Source of the DNA: Candidatus Altimarinota bacterium
GTDB taxonomy: Bacteria > Patescibacteriota > Gracilibacteria > BD1-5 > UBA2023
NCBI GenBank assembly: GCA_008015855.1
Contig: SSGK01000053.1
Location: forward strand, 1-6,531
Reading direction: 5' to 3'
Length of the DNA: 6,531 nucleotides
The notes under the pieces are model-generated. The model was given only the letters and a program-made list of their open reading frames with translations, made no database searches and was not told the DNA's origin. The translations under genes and the position numbers were made by a program. Every line of letters starts with the position of its first letter. The stretch's first letter is position 1. Below, in pieces: positions 1 through 6,531 of this stretch.

Positions 1-14
1 AAAACTTGCAACAC

Positions 15-47
15 AAAAATAAGAGGACTTGTCCTCTTATTTTTTTT
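15..47 (+). terminator. Rho-independent terminator of the upstream gene
   Basis: A perfect inverted repeat has arms at 15-28 and 31-44 (core AAGAGGAC/GTCCTCTT). A T-run at 40-47 follows the GC-containing stem. The A-run on the left side means it could also work in the opposite direction. No coding frame with a plausible start precedes it in the window, so it most likely ends a gene lying to the left. Its right arm overlaps the proposed -35 of recG. Confidence 0.85.
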
Positions 48-56
48 CGATATACT
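29..56 (+). promoter_or_regulatory. Putative recG promoter (leaderless layout)
   Basis: A -10-like TATACT lies at 51-56, and a weak -35-like TTGTCC at 29-34, spaced by 16 bp. The recG ATG at 63 begins only 6 nt after the -10 box, which is about where transcription would start. No purine-rich Shine-Dalgarno sequence precedes the ATG. The -35 sits inside the upstream terminator hairpin, so the assignment is tentative; the -10 is the stronger half. Confidence 0.55.
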
Positions 57-62
57 CTCCGT

Positions 63-2054
63 ATGCAACTGACAAAAACACTTCTGCATACAACGGATGT
101 TTATATCAAGAAACTCGCCGAAGCAGGAATTCATACCATCGAAGACTTTTGTCTCCTTCTCCCCAGGGATTTTGAGGATAAAAGTGAAGTAAATACCTGC
201 TTTTCTCATGTAAATATACAAGAAAAACAGGTAGTTCAATGTACGATTGAACTCCTTACAGAAGAAAAAACAAGAAACAAGAAACTACTTACAAAGGCAG
301 TTTTAACTGACAGTCAAGGATTTCATAGTGAAGCTGTTTGGTTTAATCGTCGGATGATTGCCAATCAATTTCATACGGGAGATACGGTGCTTATTTTTTG
401 AAAACCAAAATACGAATACGGGCGACTCTCCTTCCCATCTCCGGAGATTGAACATATTCGAGAAAATCGCAGAGAAATTCTTCCCGTTTACTCGGATATT
501 AACTATATACCCGGAACATGGATTCGAGATAAGATGCTATTTTGTCGTCCTTTTCTCCGTGAGCTCAAGAGCTCACTTCCAGAAGAGATCCGTACAAAAA
601 AATGATTCCGAAAATACTCCGAAAACATAGAAGCACTCCATTTTCCAAAGGATATTCCCGATTTCAATCGTGCAAGAGAAGAACTCTGATACGAAGAGCT
701 CTATCAATTTCAGTATCGAGGACTCAGTAAGAAATATGAACTTGAGGCTGCCAGTGCATGACTCGCACCGATGGTTCCACTCGATGTTGATTTTATCAAA
801 TCAATTCTTGAAAAAATTCCCTACCCTCTGACAAATAAGCAGAAGATTGTTCTCTTTCAAATTCTCAAAGATATGGAACGACCTCATTCCATGGCGCGAC
901 TTCTCCAGTGAGACGTAGGAACGGGAAAAACCATTGTAGCCCTTATTGCTGCAATCAGTGCTATCAAAAAATCGGGAGTACAAGTTGCTGTCATGGCACC
1001 AACAGAGATTCTCGCACGACAACATTTTCTCTGAAATATCACATTTCTTGAATCATTCGGTATAAAAAGTGACCTACTCGTCGGATCACTCACTCCAAAA
1101 CAGAAAAAGGAAGCTACCGCACGACTCGCCCTCTGAGAGACGGATATTATATTTGGAACTCACGCACTTATCCAGGATCATGTTCGATTCCATCGGTTAT
1201 GATTTGTCGTCGTTGATGAACAACATCGATTCTGAGTAGAACAGCGAAAGGCACTTGAAGAATACTGTAGTAAACCCCAATCCGAAAACAATGATAGTCA
1301 TATTCTTCCCCATCGGTTGAATATGTCAGCAACTCCTATTCCACGGACTCTGGCACTCACTCTCTATGGAGATCAGGATATTAGTGTGCTCGATGAGTAT
1401 CCAGCATGACGCCTTCCGATTCACACCCGCGTTGTAAAAGAAGAACAACGAGTAGAGATGTATCGATTTATCGACGAACAGTTGAACGAATGACGTCAAG
1501 TATATTGGATTTCTCCACTCGTAGAAGAATCAGAAACCCTTGATATTGCGAGTGCGGTAAATATGCAAGAGATACTTATGGGGGTATTTCCACAAAGAAC
1601 CATCTGACTCATTCATGGAAAAATGAGCGGAAAAGAAAAGGATTCTATTATGCAAGATTTCTATGAAAACAAGATTCATATCCTCTCTTCTACATCGGTT
1701 GTAGAAGTAGGAGTAAATAATCCGAATGCTACTATTATCTGTATTGAAGCTTCCGAACGTTTCTGACTTTCACAACTCCATCAGTTCCGATGACGTGTTG
1801 GACGTTGAAATCATCAGAGCTATTGTTATCTTTTTACAACCAAAGAGTACAAGAGCGAACGACTTCGTGCCATGGAACAGACGAATGATGGATTCGAACT
1901 GGCAGAGATTGATCTCGAACTTCGTGGCCCCGGTGAAGTCTATGGTGTACGTCAGTCTTGAGTTCCAGATCTCCACTTTGCAAGCCTTACTGATACCAAT
2001 CTTATTGCTGAAATTCGTGCTGATATCGAAGAATGGATGAAACGCACTCTCTAA
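63..2054 (+). CDS. recG: ATP-dependent DNA helicase RecG (TGA = Gly)
   Basis: RecG is a superfamily 2 double-strand DNA translocase that remodels stalled replication forks and branch-migrates recombination intermediates. Read in code 25 the frame gives 663 aa, close to the usual 680-690. The N-terminal third is the divergent wedge/OB-type region. Helicase motifs follow in order: Walker A GDVGTGKT (283-290), APTEILARQ (about 312-320), DEQH box (385-388) with RFG after it, MSATPIPRT (421-429), motif VI QLHQFRGRVGRG (571-582), and the RecG-typical C-terminal GEVYGVRQSG ending at 633. Sixteen in-frame TGAs occur, at 399, 603, 687, 759, 909, 1032, 1134, 1200, 1233, 1407, 1491, 1605, 1764, 1791, 1806 and 1959. 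Those at 909, 1233, 1791 and 1806 stand at glycines conserved in E. coli RecG. The stop is TAA. An in-frame ATG at 6 exists but lies before the terminator hairpin, so ATG 63, just after the -10, is preferred. Under the standard code this gene would look like a pseudogene; it is intact. Confidence 0.97.
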
Positions 2055-2060
2055 TATATA
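2055..2060 (+). promoter_or_regulatory. Possible weak -10 for the methyltransferase gene
   Basis: TATATA at 2055-2060 begins immediately after the recG stop and ends 11 nt before the ATG at 2072. I find no convincing -35 at the right distance, which would fall inside the end of recG. The gene may instead be read from the recG transcript. There is no Shine-Dalgarno sequence in the 17-nt gap. Confidence 0.25.
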
Positions 2061-2071
2061 CCAAACTACTT

Positions 2072-2629
2072 ATGTCGATTCAATCATACCTCTCATCCCT
2101 CAAACAATCAGGAATCGAACGAAAGATTCCAAATATTAGCGAGGCAAATGCTCTTTTTATTACCTCTCTCATTCGAGAAAAAAAACCAAAACACCTGCTT
2201 GAGATTGGGACGGCCAATGGATACTCTACCCTTTGCTTTGCTCAAACCCTCAAAGAAATATGAGAGGGAGATATCGTAACCATCGAACATACTCCGAGTG
2301 CTTTTGAAGAAGCAAAGACCCATTTTAGTGCATGTGATATGGATTCTTACATTGCTCCTCTTTTATGAGATGCACTCACTATCATACCAACCCTTCCAGA
2401 TAGGAAGTATGATTTTATCTTTATTGATGCGATGAAAAAATCATATCTCGATTATTTTCTACTCATACAGACAAAACTTCAAAAACCTGCTACGATTGTT
2501 ATCGATGATGTAAAGAAATTCCGACACAAAATGGAGAATCTCTATACCTATCTGGATGAGCATAGTATTCTCCACACTCTCCATGAAGTTGATGAAGATG
2601 ATGCTACGATGGTAATAGTCGTCGAATAA
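2072..2629 (+). CDS. SAM-dependent O-methyltransferase-like protein (TGA = Gly)
   Basis: This 185-aa protein has a Rossmann-type methyltransferase fold of the caffeoyl-CoA/catechol O-methyltransferase kind (methyltransferase family 3). The SAM-binding motif I is LEIGTANGYS (43-52). The acidic residue E72 after strand 2 (VTIEH) would contact the SAM ribose. LLGDA (97-101) matches the family's G-D-A turn, and FIFIDAMKKSYLDYF (115-129) and VIDDV (143-147) match the metal/substrate region. Two in-frame TGAs encode residues 64 (2261) and 99 (2366); the second is the glycine of GDA. It lies 17 nt after recG on the same strand, so co-transcription is possible. The preferred start is ATG 2072. ATG 2033 is also in frame but overlaps recG by 22 nt. 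The usual family motifs ADK and DNV appear here as AMK and DDV, so substrate and metal dependence cannot be inferred. Confidence 0.85.
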
Positions 2630-2658
2630 TTGACATATACATTATTATGTATTATAAT
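2630..2658 (+). promoter_or_regulatory. Perfect consensus sigma70-type promoter
   Basis: TTGACA at 2630-2635 and TATAAT at 2653-2658 are separated by exactly 17 bp, matching the canonical housekeeping sigma-factor consensus at all 12 positions. It begins one base after the methyltransferase TAA. The -10 ends 7 nt before ATG 2666, so transcription should start at or next to the start codon. It should drive the unknown gene at 2666. Confidence 0.88.
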
Positions 2659-2668
2659 AATGTATATG
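2634..2668. repeat. Perfect 15-bp inverted repeat over the promoter (operator-like)
   Basis: The arms at 2634-2648 (CATATACATTATTAT) and 2654-2668 (ATAATAATGTATATG) are exact reverse complements around a 5-nt centre. The repeat spans the last two bases of the -35, the whole spacer, the -10 and the start codon. It lacks a downstream T-run and is AT-rich, so it is not a typical terminator. A dimeric repressor bound here would block RNA polymerase. In a read-through transcript from the methyltransferase gene it could instead fold and hide the ATG. Which of these applies is inference. Confidence 0.85.
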
Positions 2669-3469
2669 GAAAAATTACTGATTCATTCTTGAGATGCCAC
2701 TGATGCGTTACAACTCCTTGGAAACATGGGGTTTAACCTCCATTTTGTGCAACAATTGGCTCGAACTGACGCCATTCAAGAACGAACGACTACATCTGAT
2801 ACCCTTCTCATCCATCGATATCGACTCAACGGAGCCCATCCATTTCATCCTCTCAAAGATAGAAAACTTCAAAAGTTTGTTGACTGGCTCCATGGAAAAA
2901 CGCACCTCCTTACCACGAATTTCCCGAGCCCAAATGCACTCTGGAACTACTATTTCACTCTGAATAATCACCCAAAAAATATCTATGACCCCATCATGGA
3001 AGAATTAGAGATTCGACTCTACGATGCAAAATCAATCGATGAAATGGTCGATATCCTTGAGCGACTCCCTCTGAAATGAAAGATACAATCGCTCGATAAG
3101 AAAATAACCTACGACATTGCTCTTCTCGTAGACTGACTCCGAAAAATTGCAAAATGGCACGAACGGTGGAATGCTATGCATGAAGCAATATCTTCTGAGA
3201 ATAAGATGCAGGGATTTCGTGAACGGGTAAAAAATCTTCTCGCGGGAAAGGAAGAATCCCCGAAAAAATCTCGCACGGATCAGATTCGAGAAAATATCGA
3301 ACAGATGAAAACCCAAGTCCCAAATGTTATCAAATATACAACACGAGCTCACAACCTCAGAGCGCATGTAGGGAGAATACTCTCCCAGTATGACTGAAAT
3401 GGAAAATACAAAGTTCCCCTTCCTCCGGAAGATCAGGAAAAAGTTATACAACTCTACACAACACTCTAA
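2666..3469 (+). CDS. Unrecognised 267-aa protein (TGA = Gly)
   Basis: I do not recognise this family. In code 25 the frame runs without interruption to a TAA and gives a soluble-looking protein with no signal peptide or membrane segment. Four in-frame TGAs (2690, 3077, 3134, 3395) encode residues 9, 138, 157 and 244. The N-terminal half is rich in aromatic residues and His (LLIHRYRLNGAHPFHPL; VDWLHGKTHLL; ALWNYYFTLNNHP). The C-terminal half is strongly charged and probably helical, with a Lys/Glu-rich stretch around residues 185-215 (RVKNLLAGKEESPKKSR). Such a basic, helical tail would be compatible with nucleic-acid or ribosome binding, but no named motif supports this. ATG 2666 lies 7 nt after a perfect -10 box. 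ATG 2660 is in frame but only 1 nt after the box, so it could not be in a transcript from this promoter. No Shine-Dalgarno sequence is present. Confidence 0.85.
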
Positions 3470-3493
3470 GATTTTAAGACAGAGACAGTTTGC

Positions 3494-3532
3494 AATACGG
3501 TGGAAAATTCATATAATTTCCTCCGTATTTTT
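3494..3532 (+). terminator. Rho-independent terminator after the unknown gene
   Basis: An imperfect stem pairs 3494-3509 (AATACGG, GGAAAATT) with 3515-3529 (AATTTCC, CCGTATT). It has one T-T mismatch and one bulged A, a CATAT loop at 3510-3514, and is followed by TTTTT at 3528-3532. It lies 25 nt beyond the TAA of the unknown gene and separates that gene's transcript from the thioredoxin gene. Confidence 0.7.
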
Positions 3533-3540
3533 CAAATACG
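3524..3540. repeat. 7-bp inverted repeat overlapping terminator and -35
   Basis: CGTATTT (3524-3530) and AAATACG (3534-3540) are perfect reverse complements with a 3-nt loop. The left arm is also the right arm of the preceding terminator stem, so the two hairpins cannot form together. The repeat covers the proposed -35 of the thioredoxin gene. Confidence 0.55.
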
Positions 3541-3559
3541 TTCTCCTATTTTTTAAAAT
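3531..3559 (+). promoter_or_regulatory. Putative thioredoxin promoter (leaderless layout)
   Basis: TTCAAA (3531-3536; 4 of 6 to consensus) and TAAAAT (3554-3559; 5 of 6) are 17 bp apart. The ATG at 3567 starts 7 nt after the -10, the same geometry as at 2630-2666. No Shine-Dalgarno sequence precedes the ATG. Confidence 0.6.
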
Positions 3560-3566
3560 TACCACT

Positions 3567-3881
3567 ATGGCGACACTCATCTCTACTGATGGAGAATTTA
3601 CAAACAATATTGCAACCGGACTTACGCTCGTTGATTTCTGGGCTGAATGGTGTGGACCTTGCCAGATGATGCTTCCCCGCCTTGAAGAACTCGCAAGTAA
3701 AATCGAATGAAAGGCAAAAGTTATGAAACATAATGTGGACACTGATCCTCAAGTTCCTACTCAATTTCGTATCATGAGTATTCCTACTATTATCCTCTTT
3801 AAAGATGGTCAACCAGTAGAAAAATTCGTTGGTGTTCAAGATGTAGAATCTCTTGTTCAAGCAATTGAAAAGAATGCATAA
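3567..3881 (+). CDS. trxA: Thioredoxin (TGA = Gly)
   Basis: This small cytosolic disulfide reductase keeps protein thiols reduced and would receive electrons from a thioredoxin reductase not seen here. The 104-aa product has normal thioredoxin length and fold. VDFWAEWCGPC (22-32) holds the active-site WCGPC with catalytic Cys29 and Cys32. The cis-proline is Pro73 in MSIPT, followed by the conserved strand TIILFKDGQ and a KFVGVQ segment. One in-frame TGA at 3708 encodes Gly48, in the loop after helix 2. There is no signal peptide. ATG 3567 gives the canonical N-terminus and sits 7 nt after a -10-like box. The frame continues upstream, but those codons run through the terminator and promoter region. 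The gene appears monocistronic, with a terminator on each side. Confidence 0.96.
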
Positions 3882-3914
3882 TAAAAGAGGGGTTCTCCCC
3901 CTCTTTTATTTTTT
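3882..3914 (+). terminator. Rho-independent terminator of the thioredoxin gene
   Basis: A perfect 11-bp stem pairs TAAAAGAGGGG (3882-3892) with CCCCTCTTTTA (3898-3908) around a TTCTC loop. It is followed by six Ts at 3909-3914. It begins inside the stop region of the thioredoxin gene and is a strong intrinsic terminator on the plus strand. Confidence 0.92.
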
Positions 3915-3916
3915 AT

Positions 3917-3946
3917 AAAATCCCCCAGTTTTTGGGGGATTTTTTT
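3917..3946. terminator. Bidirectional terminator between convergent genes
   Basis: A perfect 10-bp stem pairs AAAATCCCCC (3917-3926) with GGGGGATTTT (3934-3943) around a 7-nt loop. Ts run on to 3946 on the plus strand; on the minus strand the stem ends in TTTTAT. The minus-strand gene's TAA (3945-3947) abuts it, so it most likely ends that transcript and also backs up the thioredoxin terminator. Confidence 0.85.
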
Positions 3947-6530
3947 AGTATACTGCTACCTTATTCACATTGTATTGTTCAAGGAATCGAGAAAGAAGTG
4001 GAGGTGGGTATGTAAAGGCACGACTTGAGTAATTGATAATTAACCCTGTTGTGAGTGTATCATATCCAGCATTCGCACGAACATAGGTGTGACATGCAAT
4101 GATATGATCCGCATTTCCATACAAGCTTCCGTACACCTTGAGGATTGTTTGTGTTGGATTGGTAGTACATTTTCCCTGTGAATCAAGCACTCCCATTGGA
4201 GTCTTGATACGCCCGGTTTGTCCTGTAGATCCTGGGATTGCCATATATACTCCGGCAACACTCGTGACTCCTTCATCGATAACGATGTTTCCATTTCGAA
4301 CAATGAACGCCCAACTCGAACGAGAATCATTCAAAATATTTTTATTAATGAAAAGATTTCCATCTTCTACAATGACGGTTTTTACACCAGAGAGAGTTAA
4401 CTCACTATTAATAGTAAGGTTCCCCTTAATGGCATATACATCATTATAATCAGAGAGTGATAATCCAGAAGTATCAAAATCACCGAGTGAGTAGATAGTT
4501 GCATTTCCAACACGAGCTCGACTCGTAATAACACTAAGATTTGAAACAGCATCATTTACATTCGTTGATACACTCGTTGTTTGGGTTGTATTCGTAGATG
4601 ATACCGTACTCGAAGATGTTGTACCAATAGCAGTGGTTGATGTAAAGTTCCCATTACTCACACTATCGATAAACCCTGATACTACTTCATTCGCGGTTGC
4701 AAATGTCACACGACGAAGATAGACACTTCCTCCGGCAGAATTTGAGACCATATTCTTTGAGACACGTACCTGAATTGGTGTACGAATTGCTTCTAGCTTC
4801 ACTTCGACAGCACCATCAATGTATTGTCCACTTGGAAGACGACCCTGAAAACTATGAAGTGATCCACCAGTATAAAGAAGAACATCATTTACACCACGAG
4901 CCGTTCCTGTAAAGATATGTGTACCAAGATGGTCAGCCCATTGATATTTTACATAATCACCCTTTCCAAGAACCACATCAGCACCCATATAGTAACAATT
5001 TGAGTCATTTGGACCATTTACGGCATTGGTATTCGTTGTATAGATACATACACGAGCTCCGGAAAGACTTACAGGAATATCATATTTTGTCTTGAGGTGA
5101 AATATGATGCTATCAGCTTCCGTAAAGACACGCGTATTTTCACCGATAACTACTTGGTATTTATTGGCATCACAACGAAGAAGATTCGCAGGAGGAAGGA
5201 ATGAACGAATTGAACTGGTAAATGGATCAATTACTGAAAGTGATGATGCATTGTTTGATGTATTACAATCAAAATCATGACTAAATGCACTCGTTGTAAA
5301 TGCTACCGTTCGAGAAAGTCCTGGAAGATAGAGATACGTGCTCGTAATTGGATCAGCACCTGGAATGGTTACTGGGTCATTTGAGAGACGACAGTTTGAG
5401 TCACATCCAAGACGATTAGCATTTGGGCCTACATCACATTGTTCTCCTGGCTCGAGAATACCATTTCCACAGTATGGATTTGATGAACCCGTTGGACAGA
5501 TATTACGATTTGCATTACAAGAATCATAGGTTGTATACGTACATGGAACTCCCCTATTTGCGGTTTGACATGCATTTGCATCAGCAAAGGCAGCACACAT
5601 TTGAGTATTACTACTCATACATGTATAGTAGAGCCCACTTGTAGATCCTGAAGTTGTAATAGTTGTACTACATTGACCAGCTGGAGTTGTATTATCGAGT
5701 ACTGATCCAGTAAGGATTACACCGTTTTGATCTTGGATAGCACATGATGGGGTAAATGTTGCATTCGCAGTTCCATACGTACAAGTTCGAGTATTTGATG
5801 TTCCATAGGTTGCTGTTGTGTCACCATCATAACAACGAATCTTATATTGATACGTGAGGGATCCTGTAAGATTTCGTCCACCACACGTAAGAGTCGTTGT
5901 AAGTGGTGATCCACCATTACGAACCGTAGCAGAAAGAGAATCACAACGAGGGCCAATCTCAACACGGATATTTGCTGGATCCGTATTATTAATTGGATTT
6001 ACATCTCATGAATTAGAGAGGGTTACGATATTTGTGTACACTCCAGCAGGAATTGCTGTCGACGCAACAGCATTTACACGAACATCCGAAAATGATTGAC
6101 CAACAGAGAGCGTACTGGTTGTTGTACAACGGAATGAACGATTTCCATTTCCAGTAATAGCACAGGTCCATGGTGATGGAGCATATACCGAACCAGAGAT
6201 GGTAACATCATTGGGAAGAGTGTCTTCCACTACAGTTGTACCAGTAGCGGTTACAGCACCAAGATTCGTAACAGTATATGCATAGAGCATATTTCCACCC
6301 TGACTTACTACAAGGGCATCTTGTTCTTCATTTCCATAACGACCAGTGTTTCGATCGCGGAGACTTGAATCAAGTCCGTATCCAACTCGCTTTTTAATCA
6401 TAAGATCAAATCGATCACTTGGAGTAATCACCACATCAGCAGGATTACAGTTATTTACCTTATAGAGACCAAGAGCTGGATCGAGTACAGCACCTTCATT
6501 TGGATCGCCAGGATTTGAGAGACACACAAT
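3945..6530 (-). CDS. Large secreted cysteine-rich surface protein, 5'-partial
   Basis: The minus-strand frame is open from the right edge to a TAA at 3945, giving at least 861 residues; the N-terminus is outside the window. It contains one in-frame TGA (6008-6006, Gly175), so an apparent start at 5618 is not a gene boundary. Residues about 42-178 resemble a DUF11 repeat domain (DLMIKK..., YAYTVTNLGAVTATGTTVVEDTLP, ending YTNIVTLSNSG), typical of surface proteins. Residues 176-380 carry 16 cysteines. The motif CGNGILEPGEQCD...CDSNC (354-380) matches the Myxococcus-type cysteine-rich/DUF4215 repeats. Residues 629-656 form a Thr/Ser-rich linker. Residues about 699-760 have short repeating strands (GNLTINSELTLSG, GNLFINKNIL, GNIVIDEG) that suggest a beta-solenoid. 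The C-terminus is TYPPPLLSRFLEQYNVNKVAVY, with no LPXTG and no membrane helix. Such architecture fits an exported adhesin or cell-envelope protein; binding partner unknown. Cys pairs probably form disulfides outside the cell. Confidence 0.88.
4563..4646 (-). other. Thr/Ser-rich low-complexity linker in the surface protein
   Basis: Residues 629-656 consist mostly of Thr and Ser (FTSTTAIGTTSSSTVSSTN and onwards). The stretch separates the folded middle region from the beta-rich C-terminal region. Such linkers are common in exported proteins and can be glycosylated; glycosylation here is only a possibility. Confidence 0.7.
5391..5471 (-). other. Cysteine-rich repeat motif inside the surface protein
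   Basis: This segment (residues 354-380 of the partial protein) reads CGNGILEPGEQCD, then GCDSNC. The spacing of Cys, the CGNG opening and the E-x-G-E-x-C-D core match the cysteine-rich repeat found in secreted proteins of myxobacteria and many CPR bacteria. The family normally has CDDG where this protein has CDVG. Only one copy is visible. Confidence 0.75.
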
Positions 6531-6531
6531 A

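Noticed and set aside
63..2054. recG as a degraded pseudogene with many premature stops
   Set aside because: Every interruption is TGA, none is TAA or TAG, the frame never shifts over 1992 nt, and all helicase motifs are intact when TGA is glycine.
2634..2668. The 15-bp dyad as a terminator of the methyltransferase gene
   Set aside because: It has only three G-C pairs per stem and no T-run after it. It coincides exactly with promoter elements and the next start codon.
2708..2971. Minus-strand open frame opposite the unknown gene (also 3032-3451, 3546-3860 and similar)
   Set aside because: These are shadows of plus-strand genes with no recognisable motifs, no promoters of their own and stops that fit the opposite-strand codon pattern.
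63..3881. TGA as tryptophan (code 4) or selenocysteine
   Set aside because: TGA sits at invariant glycines (Walker A, GRVGRG, GDA), and Trp is encoded by TGG. There are too many sites for selenocysteine, and I saw no SECIS-like hairpin after them.
3945..5618. A separate gene starting at the ATG at 5618 on the minus strand
   Set aside because: The same frame is open from 5619 to the window edge with a single TGA at 6006-6008, and the ATG lies inside a continuous cysteine-rich region with no promoter.
1..6531. tRNA/rRNA genes, CRISPR arrays, insertion sequences, attachment sites
   Set aside because: No cloverleaf-like GTTCRA sequence, no regularly spaced direct repeats, no transposase motifs and no flanking terminal repeats were seen by eye; intergenic space is too short to hold most of them.

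Overview
The window reads coherently only if TGA means glycine, not stop (genetic code 25, known from Absconditabacteria/SR1 and Gracilibacteria). There are 24 in-frame TGA codons across five open frames. Several fall at invariant glycines, for example in the Walker A and motif VI of RecG. True stops are all TAA, and tryptophan is still TGG, so code 4 (TGA = Trp) does not fit. The source is therefore very probably a small-genome CPR/Patescibacteria bacterium of one of these two lineages; the sequence does not tell me which.

Layout, left to right. A terminator hairpin from an upstream gene (15-47) leads directly into the promoter and start of recG (63-2054, +), a full-length RecG-type helicase. 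Close behind it lies a small SAM-dependent O-methyltransferase-like gene (2072-2629, +). Next is a 267-aa protein I do not recognise (2666-3469, +). It is driven by a perfect TTGACA-N17-TATAAT promoter that is almost entirely covered by a perfect 15-bp inverted repeat. A terminator hairpin and a separate promoter follow, then a 104-aa thioredoxin (3567-3881, +). Two back-to-back hairpins (3882-3946) separate it from a convergent large gene on the minus strand (3945 to the right edge). That gene encodes at least 861 residues of a secreted, cysteine-rich, multi-domain surface protein (DUF11-like domain, CGNG...EPGEQCD cysteine motif, Thr/Ser linker, beta-rich C-terminal region). Its 5' end lies outside the window.

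Functionally, the plus-strand genes are housekeeping: replication-fork/recombination repair, a methyltransferase, an unknown, and redox. The minus-strand gene is a cell-surface or secreted protein. I see no clear operon logic tying them together. Three of the four plus-strand genes have a recognisable -10 box only 6-7 nt before the ATG and no Shine-Dalgarno sequence, which suggests leaderless mRNAs. The most notable signals are the recoding, the strong contrast in TGA use (about 37% of glycines in the plus-strand genes against 1 of about 77 in the surface protein), the leaderless promoter pattern, and the operator-like palindrome at 2634-2668.
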